A stretch of DNA of 64,000 bases from Neolewinella agarilytica. GTDB taxonomy: Bacteria; Bacteroidota; Bacteroidia; Chitinophagales; Saprospiraceae. The stretch is taken from contig NZ_FOFB01000011.1 in NCBI RefSeq assembly GCF_900110645.1, positions 124,001-188,000 on the forward strand. The letters run 5' to 3'. Below the pieces are notes generated by a model. That model was not told where the DNA came from, searched no databases, and saw only the letters and a program-made list of their open reading frames with translations. Of this stretch, positions 1 through 8,952 are shown piece after piece. The translations under genes and the position numbers were made by a program. Every line of letters starts with the position of its first letter. The first letter of the stretch is position 1.

Positions 1-2282
1 GGACGCCATTGGAGTTTACCCAGGAGCAAATCAATGGATACGCTTCGGGTGCGGACCCCATCAATTTTCCCAATACTGATTGGGCAGACCTGACCTTTGC
101 CGAAACCTCACCGGAATGGAGAAATACTATTTCTGTTTCTGGAGGGTCGGAGCGGGTTAAATATTTCGTTAGTGGTGACCATATCGACCAGGTGGGTATG
201 TTTGACTCGGGAGACTTGAATTTTCAACAATATCAGGTACGGTCAAATATTGACGTTAAGCTGCTGGAAAACCTGACTGTCGGGCTGGATTTATCCGGTC
301 GTTTCGGCGATCGAAATGAACCCGGAGTTGATGCCGGATTTATTTATAAGCATATTTATAATAACCTGCCAACGGAAGTTGGTGTTTACCCTAACGGATT
401 AATTGCTTTTGGTGGTGAAAATGGAGCTAACCCTCTCATTATGTCAAGCAATGAATCAGGTTTTGTTAATGCAAAAGATAAAAATCTCAGAACTCGTATT
501 TCCTATGATCTTAATCTTAATTCGCTGGTAAAAGGTCTCAGCGTACAGGGTTTTGCGGGTATACGAGACTGGAGTACGGATACAAAATCCTGGTACACCC
601 CCTGGGAAGTTTTTACTTTTCAGGAAGGTACTGATGAATACATTCCTCAACCAGGGTTTTCTCAACGAGGCAACCAACGTATTCTGCGGGAGACTTTTTG
701 GAAGTTCAATGAATTAATGCTGAACTCTACCGTTCGCTACAACCGAACTTTCGGGCCACATGCGTTGGGAGGTTTTGCAGGTATTGAACGGTTTGATTCT
801 GAGCAGCGTACGTTTTATGCTGAGCGGCGGGGCTTCCCTACGGATGATCACCCGGAGCTTTTTGCTGGCAGTGACGAAGGCCAGCGTTCTGATGGTACAA
901 GTGCGGAGTTTGTCCGGCTCAACTACTTTGGTTCTTTGTCCTACAATTTTGATAAGCGTTACTTCCTTGATTTTACCGTTCGTCGTGATGGGTCAAGCAA
1001 CTTCGGAAGAGGTAATCGCTTTGGCACTTTCCCCAGTGTGGCTGCAGCCTGGTCATTGGGTGATGAAGCCTTTATGGACGGTACTGATAGCTGGCTCAAT
1101 GTTCTTAAAATTCGTGCCTCATGGGCCATTTTGGGCAATGACCGAATCGCTCCCTTCCAGTACCTGACCCGCTTTAATTTTGGTGGCAATACTAATGTTC
1201 CGCAACCCAACTTCTACACTTTCGGTGTCAACGGCGTGCGTGAAAACGGCTTTACGCCTGCCAACGTGCCGAACCCGAACATCACCTGGGAAACGGCTAA
1301 GATGCGGAACTTCGGACTGAATTTTGCACTCTTCGATTATAAGCTTACCGGAGATGTAAATTACTTTTTTCAAAAGCGAGAAGATATCCTGATAACCCGG
1401 AATGCTTCAATTCCTGATGCTGCAGGTATCACATTGCCGCAGGAAAACCTTGGCATTGTTGATAACTTCGGCTGGGAGTTTCAACTTAACTGGCAAGACA
1501 AAGCCGGTGACCTGACTTACTCTTTTGGGGCTAACCTTACCCAGGCAAAAAACGAAGTCGTTTTCCTTGATGAGGCAGAAGATGTTTCTGATCAGCTTCG
1601 CCGTGAAGGATTTCCCATCGATTCCTACATCGTATATCCTACTGACGGAATTTTTCAGAACCAGGCCCAGGTAGAGGCTACTGAAGCGCGCCTGGAGGGA
1701 ACCGTACCTGGTGAGCCCGTTTATGTCGACACCAATCAGGATGGGGTTATTGATGCCGGTGATCGGGTGCGCATCTTTTCCTCTAATACACCACAAATTC
1801 AATATGGATTCCTCGGGAGCTTAGGCTACAAAAATTTCGATTTTAGCTTTCTGCTTCAGGGGCAGGCAAAAGCAGAAATGCTCGTCTTCTTTGATCAGGC
1901 AGGAGCAAAACCAGAATACGTATTCACCGAGCGCTGGACACCAGAGAACCCTACCGCCCGTTACCCGCGGGCATTTGCCCAGGGGGATGCCATTAGTGGT
2001 AATCAGAACACAGCAGAGAATTTCCAAGGAGCCGATCTCTGGCTGCACGATGCATCTTTTCTGCGCCTGAAGGAAATTGAATTGGGCTACTCCCTCAACC
2101 AGGACAAGCTGAAGTTCGCTGACCTTCGCTTTTACTTCCGGGGGCTAAACGTCCTCACCATGTTCTCCGAAGTGTATGATCTCGGACTGGACCCCGAGGC
2201 TGCGGCCTACAACAATTTCCGCGCCAGCACCTACCCCTCTCTGACGTCTTATTCATTTGGCGTCAACGTAACCTTCAAATAA
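1..2282 (+). CDS. SusC-like TonB-dependent receptor, 5'-truncated by window edge
   Basis: This is the C-terminal part (about 760 residues) of a SusC/RagA outer-membrane receptor, which imports an oligomer into the periplasm with TonB energy and a SusD lid. The frame is open from base 3; the TTG at 9 is internal, not a real start, and the signal peptide, carboxypeptidase-like domain and most of the plug lie upstream. What is visible is a long barrel rich in aromatic-ended strands, a Ca-loop-like segment DTNQDGVIDAGDR near 1727-1765, the usual SusC block on the final strands and the terminal VNVTFK. The SusD gene follows after 68 bp, which fixes the family. The substrate cannot be read from the sequence; no glycosidase lies beside the pair inside the window. 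Confidence 0.95.
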   Translation, partial: TPLEFTQEQINGYASGADPINFPNTDWADLTFAETSPEWRNTISVSGGSERVKYFVSGDHIDQVGMFDSGDLNFQQYQVRSNIDVKLLENLTVGLDLSGRFGDRNEPGVDAGFIYKHIYNNLPTEVGVYPNGLIAFGGENGANPLIMSSNESGFVNAKDKNLRTRISYDLNLNSLVKGLSVQGFAGIRDWSTDTKSWYTPWEVFTFQEGTDEYIPQPGFSQRGNQRILRETFWKFNELMLNSTVRYNRTFGPHALGGFAGIERFDSEQRTFYAERRGFPTDDHPELFAGSDEGQRSDGTSAEFVRLNYFGSLSYNFDKRYFLDFTVRRDGSSNFGRGNRFGTFPSVAAAWSLGDEAFMDGTDSWLNVLKIRASWAILGNDRIAPFQYLTRFNFGGNTNVPQPNFYTFGVNGVRENGFTPANVPNPNITWETAKMRNFGLNFALFDYKLTGDVNYFFQKREDILITRNASIPDAAGITLPQENLGIVDNFGWEFQLNWQDKAGDLTYSFGANLTQAKNEVVFLDEAEDVSDQLRREGFPIDSYIVYPTDGIFQNQAQVEATEARLEGTVPGEPVYVDTNQDGVIDAGDRVRIFSSNTPQIQYGFLGSLGYKNFDFSFLLQGQAKAEMLVFFDQAGAKPEYVFTERWTPENPTARYPRAFAQGDAISGNQNTAENFQGADLWLHDASFLRLKEIELGYSLNQDKLKFADLRFYFRGLNVLTMFSEVYDLGLDPEAAAYNNFRASTYPSLTSYSFGVNVTFK

Positions 2283-2350
2283 ATCCTACTTAAGAGTGAC
2301 ATGGGAGGGGAGATAAGGCTTCTCTCCCAGGCAACATAAAAGTCGAACTA

Positions 2351-4060
2351 ATGAAACATTTAATTTCTAGAATACTCCTACTGCTTATTGTGGTCTTCTC
2401 ATCTGCAGCCTGCAATGACGAAGTGTTGGATACAGTAGCCCGGGATGCATTTGGGGAAGACCTCATTTACAGTGACCCCAATCAAGTAGAACGTCTGGTG
2501 TTCACGGCCTATAACAGTACGGAAAGTTGGGCCATTAACCGCTTTCAGTGGTGGGGCCGGCGTTTTAACATCGAAGCAGGGTCCTATGAAGCTAAGTTTA
2601 ATTTTCGGGACCTGGACCTCTTTCGCTTACGCGCTGGCTGGACGCCTGGCAATAGCGGCATCTTTAACCAGAAATGGTCAAATTACTGGAGTTACGTACG
2701 TAGAACTAATGAGTTTCTTGACCGTATTGATGACAGTGAAGCGATGGCCCTCAATCCAGAAAAAGTTAATGTCCTGAAAGGAGAAATGAAATTCCTTCGG
2801 GCAAATCTTTACAGTAAGCTCATTAAGTACTACGGGGGAGTACCAATTCTTGACCGGGCCCTTGGGCTGGATGATAACTTCGATCTGGTCCGTGACAGCT
2901 ACGAAGACTGCGTCGCCTTTATCGTGCGGGAACTCGACGAAGCCGCTGACCTATTGCCAGTTACCCGCCCAGACAGTGAGTTCGGCAGAGCCACCAAACT
3001 GGCAGCGATGGCCGTAAAAGCCAGGACCTTACTCTACGCTGCCAGTAGCTTGCACGATCCCTCGACTGTACCAAATGGCCCATTGTTTGACTACGCAGTT
3101 CCTACGAAATGGCAGGATGCTGCCGATGCTGCTAAGGATGTTATTGATCTCGTTGGTGACCGGGATTTAATTCCCGTAGCTGATGCAACGGAATATCAGA
3201 AACTCTTTCTTTCCCCCAATCAGGATATTCTCTTCGCTCGTCCTTACAATTCTGAGTTCTATGAATTTGGAACGGACGCCAACTCGCTCTGGGATCAAAC
3301 CCAGTCGCCCAATGGTTATACTGGATGGGCCCTGTCTTCTCCTACGCACAACTTCGCTATGGAATTCAATATGGCTAATGGGGAAACAACGCAAACAGGA
3401 AACTATGATCCCACTCAGCCCAACGAAAACAGGGAGATGCGCTATTATGCCAACCTGCTATTTAATGATGCCCCTTTCCGTGGTCGGCCGGTAGAATATT
3501 TTCTTTCCGAAGATGTCAACGTAGCTCCCCATGGAGTAGATTCTCCGGAAGGGCTGGGAAATACATTGCACTCTTCCAAGACGGGGTATAATATTCGAAA
3601 GTTTCAGGATGAAAATGTTCCCGTCGCCGGAGGCATTTCCTCTCAGCGCCCCTATATTCTATATCGCCTCGCAGAAATTTATCTCAACTACGCTGAAGCA
3701 CAATTCCACCTTGGAAACGAGGTGCTCGCTCGTGAGTATGTTAACCGCGTATCAACTCGAGCTTTACAACCTGAAATTGAAGCCAGTGGTGATGACCTGC
3801 TTGAAGCTATTCGCCGAGAGCGCCGCGTGGAATTAAGCTTCGAAGGCCATAATTTCTTCGATGAGCGACGCTGGATGATCGAAAACCACCTTGGATTTGA
3901 CGTCAGGGGGCTGCGCTGGACCCGTAAAATTGATGGAACCTATAGTAACGAGGAGTACACCGTTGTTACCCGACCTTTCTTCGAGCGGCATTATCACCTG
4001 CCCATACCTCTTTCTGAAATTGAAAAAGCACCCTCGCTGGAACAAAACCCAGGCTATTAA
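2351..4060 (+). CDS. SusD/RagB family outer-membrane lipoprotein
   Basis: This is the surface lipoprotein that caps the upstream SusC barrel and captures the nutrient. It has 569 residues. The signal peptide ends in a lipobox SSAAC with Cys21, so it is lipid-anchored. The N-terminal half is helical and TPR-like with the SusD signature of repeated Arg/Tyr helices, for example KFLRANLYSKLIKYYGGVP. The C-terminal SusD domain has RPYILYRLAEIYLNYAEAQ followed by RRERRVELSFEGHNFFDERRW, both diagnostic. The ATG at 2351 gives the signal peptide directly. It follows SusC by 68 bp on the same strand and is the last gene of the unit, with a hairpin terminator 65 bp after the stop. Confidence 0.95.
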   Translation: MKHLISRILLLLIVVFSSAACNDEVLDTVARDAFGEDLIYSDPNQVERLVFTAYNSTESWAINRFQWWGRRFNIEAGSYEAKFNFRDLDLFRLRAGWTPGNSGIFNQKWSNYWSYVRRTNEFLDRIDDSEAMALNPEKVNVLKGEMKFLRANLYSKLIKYYGGVPILDRALGLDDNFDLVRDSYEDCVAFIVRELDEAADLLPVTRPDSEFGRATKLAAMAVKARTLLYAASSLHDPSTVPNGPLFDYAVPTKWQDAADAAKDVIDLVGDRDLIPVADATEYQKLFLSPNQDILFARPYNSEFYEFGTDANSLWDQTQSPNGYTGWALSSPTHNFAMEFNMANGETTQTGNYDPTQPNENREMRYYANLLFNDAPFRGRPVEYFLSEDVNVAPHGVDSPEGLGNTLHSSKTGYNIRKFQDENVPVAGGISSQRPYILYRLAEIYLNYAEAQFHLGNEVLAREYVNRVSTRALQPEIEASGDDLLEAIRRERRVELSFEGHNFFDERRWMIENHLGFDVRGLRWTRKIDGTYSNEEYTVVTRPFFERHYHLPIPLSEIEKAPSLEQNPGY

Positions 4061-4124
4061 GGATTGAGGTAGTCCGAATTAGTCCAATTAAGGACCCTGT
4101 CACTACTACGTTGATTTATTGATG

Positions 4125-4153
4125 TCCGAAGGAAGAGATTCCTTCGGGCATTT
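4125..4153 (+). terminator. Rho-independent terminator after susCD pair
   Basis: A 9-bp stem (TCCGAAGGA with TCCTTCGGG, first pair T-G) closes a 6-base loop and is followed by CATTTTAG. It sits 65 bp downstream of the SusD stop in the right orientation. Confidence 0.7.
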
Positions 4154-4234
4154 TAGTTTGCCAATCATTATTGTCAATCCATCTGTAATCAATTATTTGT
4201 ACCGGGCAAAAGAAACGACGCGGTGATTTCTCTC

Positions 4235-4617
4235 CTGCGCAGCAGCGCGCCCTGCAACAGCGGCAGCTACTACATTACTACCGAACTACAATACTACACT
4301 ACTATCCTCCAGCTGCGCAGCAGCGTGCCCTGAAACAGCGGTAGCTCTACCAGACTACGAGACTACCAAACTATAATACTACCTCCCCCCAGCTGCGCAG
4401 CAGCGCGCCCAGCAACAGCGGCAGCTACTACATTACTACCGAACTACAATACTACACTACTATCCTCCAGCTGCGCAGCAGCGTGCCCTGAAACAGCGGT
4501 AGCTCTACCAGACTACGAGACTACCAAACTATAATACTACCTCCCCCCAGCTGCGCAGCAGCGCGCCCAGCAACAGCGGCAGCTACTACATTACTACCGA
4601 ACTACAATACTACACTA
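4235..4617. repeat. LR-B tandem array, noncoding, 5 units (78/80 bp)
   Basis: Five units begin with CTGCGCAGCAGCG at 4235, 4313, 4393, 4471 and 4551, so the spacings are 78, 80, 78 and 80. Units alternate between two versions (A-B-A-B-A), which means the duplicated block is about 158 bp. Each unit has a GC-rich head holding the 10-bp palindrome GCTGCGCAGC and ending in GCGGCAGCT or GCGGTAGCT. The tail is a low-complexity TACTAC/ACTACA tract with roughly 10-bp rhythm. The array abuts the stop codon of the minus-strand receptor gene and shares its head with the array inside that gene's 5' end. Confidence 0.9.
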
Positions 4618-7551
4618 CTAATTAACCCGCCTTGCTTCTTCACCCAAGCCTGTATCCCGCGTCCGCGCCTTAATTTTCTGATTGCCGAAGGCATAACTCA
4701 GGGATAGCGCCACCCGCCGGCTGTCATAATTGCCCGCACCGAAGCCCTGCTGACCGTTGAAGTTCGTCTCGCCCGACCAGCCCACCTGATAAAACAGATC
4801 ACTACCTGCCAGTTTGATGTTCAGCTGGTCATTCAGGAACTTTCGCTGTAAACCGAGGTTGAACGACCAACTCTCATCGTATTCAAACACCCCGCCCCAG
4901 ATACCAGGACCGGCAAAAAAGCCGCCGATTTCCCCCGTGAGCTTCCAGGGCAATTTGAAGGTGTGTTGCGTGAAAATGTTGTAGCTGAAAGCCTGCAGGT
5001 CGATCACGGCCCCGTCGCCATAGTCCGCCTGATTATTGATGTGGCTGGCGCTGAGGTTGAAAAAGGCGTCCCATTTGGGCGTGACGGTGAAGGGTAGCGC
5101 TGCGTTGAAACTGATGACGGTGTTCTCCGCCAGATTGTCCCAACTGATGAAACCGGCGCGCGGGTCCACCGGATCCGGACCAATCAGCCGCGTGATCTGG
5201 TCGCTCGTTTTGCTGTACGCCACCTTGAAGTTGTAGCGGTAGGCCAGGGTGTAGCCCAGCTCCAGATTGTCGACAATCTCGGGGTTCAGGGTCGGATTGC
5301 CGAGCTCGAAACTGAGCTGACTTACCTGAATGCGGAAGGGGTTCAGCACGTTGTAATCCGGACGGTTAATGCGGCGGCCATAGTTAAGCGCCAGGCTGTT
5401 ACCCTTCTGTTGGTCGAGCTGATAGGTAAGGCCAGCGGTGGGGAAGAGGCTGACATAGTTCAGGTCAACCGGTGGCTCCGACTGACCGTTGAAGGCCGTC
5501 AGTATTCCCGTCGCATCAGTGATCTCCGCCCGGAGACCGGCGGAGTAACTCATCCGGTCGGAGATGCTGCCCGCATAGCTCAGGTAAGCCGCGTACACGT
5601 TCTCATCGTAGGTAAAGAGATTGGATTGATTGACGTCAAAAGTCTCGTTGCCGCCCACTACGTTGAAGAGCCGGAAGCTGTTGTCCGTCCCCACCTGACT
5701 CAGCTTAATGCCCGTGCCTAGTTTTCCCGTTCCCAATGCTTGCTCGTAGTCAATTTTGAAGGTGTAGATGTCAATGTCCGTTGGCGTATCGAAGTTGTTG
5801 GTGATCTCGCTCAGTTCCGTCAGGCGGTCGGGCGCGAAGTAGACGTTTGGCTGCCGGCGGAAGGCCCGGTTGCGGAAGCGACCGTAGTCGAGGTCGACGT
5901 TCAGGCTTTTTCCTTTGCCCGCCTCATAACGGTAATTGAGGTTAAAGGTGGCGCGGTCCTGATCGTCGTCGGAGCGGGAACGGGCCAGCAGGATGCTGTC
6001 CACCGGCTGGTCGATCCCCGCAATCTCGATATCCGAGCGGTTCGTCTGAATCCCGTGCTGGGTCTGGGCGTCGACCAGGAAGCCGAGCGTGTGTTTGTCG
6101 GAGAGGAAGAAGTCGGTGCCAAAGCGGCCGTTCACGTGGTTCCAGGTGAAAAAATTTCGGGTGTCTTCGAGCGTTTGCAGCCCGTTCTGGAAGGTCAGGA
6201 AGTCGATCTGGGAGAACTGCCGCCCGTCCATCGAGCCCACTTGTCCGAACACATTTAATCGCTTATTGCGGTAATTGCCACCGACGGAGCCGTTCATTTT
6301 CTGGTACCGCCCCTGACTGATGGTGTAGTTGGCCGTTCCGTTGGCGCCTTCGTTTTCGTTTTTCACCAGCCGGATGTCGAGAATGCCGGCGTTGCCCTGA
6401 GCTTCGTACTTCGCGCCGGGGTTGGTGATGATGTCGATCCGGTCGATCTGCTCGGCGGTGAGGCTGCGCAGGTAGGCGGCGAGCTCCGCGCCGCCGAGGG
6501 GAAGGCGCTTGCCATCCACGTAGACGAGCACGCCGGAGCGGCTCAGTACGTTGATGTTGTCGTTATTGTCAATTGTCACGCCGGGAGCCTTGCGCAGCAG
6601 ATCGAGCCCGTTTTCGCCCACGGCATTGATCGTTCCCTGCACGTTGAAGACGGTGCGGTCGGGCTTGATCTCCACGATGGCGCGGCGGGCGGTGACGGTG
6701 GCCGCGTCGAGCTCGACGGCGGCGGGAGCCATGGTCAGTATGCCGAGGTCAAGATCACCGTTGACGGCGAGGTTTTTCACCAGGTCCGGTGCGCCCAGGT
6801 AGGTAGCGATGAGGACATAGGGGCCATCCGCTACCTCCCGAATCCGGAAGAGCCCCGCATCGTCGGTCGTTTCCACTTTCACCAGGTTCGAGTCGGCGTA
6901 GAGGGCCACGTTGGCGTAAGCGACGGGCTCCGCCTCAGCGTTTTGAAGCTGGCCGGTGAGGGTATTTTGGGCGAGTAAAGGGGATAGGGCGGAAAGGAGA
7001 AGGGCGAGGAGGAGTAGGGGACGGCGGGAAATGGCGTGCCCTGCCACAGCGGCAGCTACTGTTTGACTATCTGACTTCCAGATTATTTGACTATCCCCCA
7101 GCTGCGCAGCAGCGTGTCGATTACCAACGGTAGCTACTGTTTGACTATTTGACTTCCAGACTGCTTGACTAATCTCCAGCTGCGCAGCAGCGTGCCCTGC
7201 CACAGCGGCAGCTACTGTTTGACTATCTGACTTCCAGACTATTTGACTATCCCCCAGCTGCGCAGCAGCGTGCTCTGTCACAGCGGTAGCTACTGTTTGA
7301 CTATTTGACTTCCAGACTATTTGACTATCCCCCAGCTGCGCAGCAGCGTGCCCTGTCACAACGGTAGCTACTGTTTGACTATTTGACTTCCAGACTGCTT
7401 GACTAATCTCCAGCTGCGCAGCAGCGTGTCGATTACCAGCGGTAGCTACTGCTTGACTGCTTGACTTCCAGACTGCTTGACTCAGCCGGGCGCGGACGCA
7501 GGTGCAAAGAAAAGTAAAGGAGCAGGGTAGGGGGGGGCGAAATGTCTTCAT
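4618..7551 (-). CDS. TonB-dependent receptor (CarboxypepD-reg, plug, OMP_b-brl_3 type) with repeat-expanded N-terminus
   Basis: This is an outer-membrane beta-barrel receptor of 977 residues. After the N-terminal extension comes a hydrophobic signal-like segment (about 182-197, RRPLLLLALLLSALSPLLAQ). A carboxypeptidase regulatory-like domain follows (TLTGQLQNAEAEPVAYANVA), then a plug (VTIDNNDNINVLSRSG, DRIDIITNPGAKYEA) and the barrel ending SLSYAFGNQKIK. It lacks SusC C-terminal blocks and has no SusD partner, so it is the peptide/siderophore-like OMP_b-brl_3 class. Residues 24-179 are six 26-residue repeats of the SQ-VWKS-SQTVA---HAAAQL type, encoded by the LR-B array. A GTG codon just before the hydrophobic segment (giving MAGHAISRRPLLLL) is an alternative start that would leave the array as untranslated leader. 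A 71%-plus-looking paralogue sits at 20081-22696; that identity is a visual estimate. Confidence 0.9.
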   Translation of the reverse strand: MKTFRPPLPCSFTFLCTCVRARLSQAVWKSSSQAVATAGNRHAAAQLEISQAVWKSNSQTVATVVTGHAAAQLGDSQIVWKSNSQTVATAVTEHAAAQLGDSQIVWKSDSQTVAAAVAGHAAAQLEISQAVWKSNSQTVATVGNRHAAAQLGDSQIIWKSDSQTVAAAVAGHAISRRPLLLLALLLSALSPLLAQNTLTGQLQNAEAEPVAYANVALYADSNLVKVETTDDAGLFRIREVADGPYVLIATYLGAPDLVKNLAVNGDLDLGILTMAPAAVELDAATVTARRAIVEIKPDRTVFNVQGTINAVGENGLDLLRKAPGVTIDNNDNINVLSRSGVLVYVDGKRLPLGGAELAAYLRSLTAEQIDRIDIITNPGAKYEAQGNAGILDIRLVKNENEGANGTANYTISQGRYQKMNGSVGGNYRNKRLNVFGQVGSMDGRQFSQIDFLTFQNGLQTLEDTRNFFTWNHVNGRFGTDFFLSDKHTLGFLVDAQTQHGIQTNRSDIEIAGIDQPVDSILLARSRSDDDQDRATFNLNYRYEAGKGKSLNVDLDYGRFRNRAFRRQPNVYFAPDRLTELSEITNNFDTPTDIDIYTFKIDYEQALGTGKLGTGIKLSQVGTDNSFRLFNVVGGNETFDVNQSNLFTYDENVYAAYLSYAGSISDRMSYSAGLRAEITDATGILTAFNGQSEPPVDLNYVSLFPTAGLTYQLDQQKGNSLALNYGRRINRPDYNVLNPFRIQVSQLSFELGNPTLNPEIVDNLELGYTLAYRYNFKVAYSKTSDQITRLIGPDPVDPRAGFISWDNLAENTVISFNAALPFTVTPKWDAFFNLSASHINNQADYGDGAVIDLQAFSYNIFTQHTFKLPWKLTGEIGGFFAGPGIWGGVFEYDESWSFNLGLQRKFLNDQLNIKLAGSDLFYQVGWSGETNFNGQQGFGAGNYDSRRVALSLSYAFGNQKIKARTRDTGLGEEARRVN
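7015..7482 (-). repeat. LR-B tandem array inside receptor 5' end, six 78-bp units
   Basis: CTGCGCAG recurs at 7102, 7180, 7258, 7336 and 7414, always exactly 78 bp apart, which is 26 codons. The tail of each unit is a TTTGACTAT/TTGACTTCC-rich tract, unlike the TACTAC tail of the array at 4235-4617, while the GC-rich heads match. Two alternating unit versions are again visible (ends GCCCTG-CACAGCGG versus GTCGATTACCA). The frame is kept through all units. Confidence 0.9.
7488..7509 (+). repeat. LR-A dispersed repeat copy (forward)
   Basis: GGGCGCGGACGCAGGTGCAA is followed by an AGAAAAGTAAAGGAGCAGGG flank. It lies in the first codons of the receptor gene and encodes LCTCVRAR on the minus strand. 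The same peptide frame occurs in the paralogue at 22624. Confidence 0.85.
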
Positions 7552-7740
7552 GCTGGGAAGGGAACACTGTTGGAGGGGCGAAGGTCGGGAAAATTGGGGT
7601 AGGCAACCTTTTACCAGCTAACCGCCGTAGGTACTGTTACGAAGTCCTTCGGACGGTAACGTGCTAGTCCGCCAGTGTGAAATCAGGTGAGCATAGTACA
7701 GGATGAATTGCTGCACTCCGCAAAAGCCCGTAGACCGTGG

Positions 7741-8691
7741 CTAGATCGTCCAGCTTACACCAGTTGCCATCTCTGACACCTGCCACAGTTTTTCTGCTAC
7801 AGCCTTATCCTTAGCGTGGGGTTCCAGTTTATGGGCGCCTACGGGCCCAACCCAGTTGTTTCTGCCGGTAGGTCCGTAGAAGGCGCTTTGATCGAGCGTG
7901 GGCTCCGTGGCACACATCAACATGGGGTAAGCTCCGTTTTCAGCCGGTTGCGTCAGTGGGGATAGCTTCATAAGGCCGAAAATGATGCGCATCATCCAGC
8001 TTCCACTTGTTGCAATGAGGGAAGTTCTTGACGATCCCGGATGGCAGGCGTAGGCCTTCACCCCGGTTACACCGGCTTGCTTCAGCTTGTCCTGTAACTC
8101 GTAGATGCACATGATCTGCGCCAGTTTGCTTTGGCTGTACGCATCGTTTGGTGTGTAATCGTTTTCCCAGTTCAGGTCATCGAACTTGATCGTTTTTAGC
8201 CCCATGTCGTAGCCCAGGCTTCCAACGGTTACGATTCGACCTTTTGAGGCTTTGATCAGAGGGAAAAGCAGGGCTTGCAGGGTGAAATGACCAAAGTGAT
8301 TCACGCCGAGCTGGCTTTCAAAACCATCCACCGTGAGGACTCTTTTGGGGACCTGGGCGATAGCAGCATTACAGATCAGGGCATCAATGCGATCTGCCTT
8401 TTCGAGTACTTCTGCTGCCGCTTCTTTTACGGAAGCCTGCTCCGCCAGATCCATAGTCACGTTCAACACATCGATCTCGTCACCCAACTGTTCTTTTAGG
8501 GAAGCAACGGTGGCGGCAGATTTTGCAGCGTTGCGATTCAGCATGATTACCCGGGCCCCTTTCGCGAGTAAAATTTTTGCCGCTTCAAACCCGGTTCCGC
8601 TGGTGGTTCCCGTTATGACGTAGGTCTTTCCGTCTTGATTGCCGATTCGTGTGGGAGTCCATCCCTGCCGGCCAAATTGATTGTTACTCAT
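7741..8691 (-). CDS. Short-chain dehydrogenase/reductase, protochlorophyllide-reductase-like
   Basis: This is a cytoplasmic NAD(P)-dependent oxidoreductase of 316 residues. The Rossmann dinucleotide motif TGTTSGTG is at residues 27-34. CNAAIAQ stands in the NNAG position, and the catalytic YSQSK is near residue 184 with a Ser in the preceding VTVGSLG strand. The length and the long insert before the C-terminus resemble the light-dependent protochlorophyllide reductase/retinol dehydrogenase branch of SDRs rather than the 250-residue classical type. The organism shows no sign of photosynthesis here, so the substrate is unknown. It stands alone, with 260 bp of noncoding DNA before the next gene upstream. 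Confidence 0.85.
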   Translation of the reverse strand: MSNNQFGRQGWTPTRIGNQDGKTYVITGTTSGTGFEAAKILLAKGARVIMLNRNAAKSAATVASLKEQLGDEIDVLNVTMDLAEQASVKEAAAEVLEKADRIDALICNAAIAQVPKRVLTVDGFESQLGVNHFGHFTLQALLFPLIKASKGRIVTVGSLGYDMGLKTIKFDDLNWENDYTPNDAYSQSKLAQIMCIYELQDKLKQAGVTGVKAYACHPGSSRTSLIATSGSWMMRIIFGLMKLSPLTQPAENGAYPMLMCATEPTLDQSAFYGPTGRNNWVGPVGAHKLEPHAKDKAVAEKLWQVSEMATGVSWTI

Positions 8692-8857
8692 CTTGTTGAT
8701 TTTTTGATACTACAAAGGTGAGGCAAGATGAAGGTGGTTATGTTATACAGGATTGCAGATAATGAACACTTTTTGGTCCGGAGAAGGAGGTGGGAGCTCG
8801 TTAGGCACTGTGTGACCTTACCTCCGGGATCTCCGTACAGCCACCCAGAACTTAGTC

Positions 8858-8912
8858 GGGAGCTGCGCCGGACAAAGACTGAAAACCAGTTCATTGTCCG
8901 CCGTCAGCTCCC
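8858..8912. repeat. Imperfect inverted repeat, 18-19 bp arms
   Basis: GGGAGCTGCGCCGGACAA at 8858-8875 faces TTGTCCGCCGTCAGCTCCC at 8894-8912 across an 18-base loop. About 16 positions pair. It lies between two minus-strand genes and has no T-run, so it is either an RNA structure or a mobile-repeat remnant. Nothing else is seen between 8692 and 8952. Confidence 0.6.
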
Positions 8913-8952
8913 GAATATTTACCGTTTGTAAGCCGATCCCATCGGCGAAGGG

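Noticed and set aside
4655-4672. LR-A-like CGCGTCCGCGCC at the receptor 3' end
   Set aside because: The TGCACC half is absent and the bases encode a tail (KARTRDTG) aligned with the paralogue, so chance is likely.
4235-7482. CRISPR array
   Set aside because: Units of 78-80 bp have no unique spacers, vary jointly in two versions, and no cas gene is present.
8728-8931. 67-residue plus-strand frame before the SDR gene
   Set aside because: It reads through an inverted repeat, has no conserved motif and no convincing start context.
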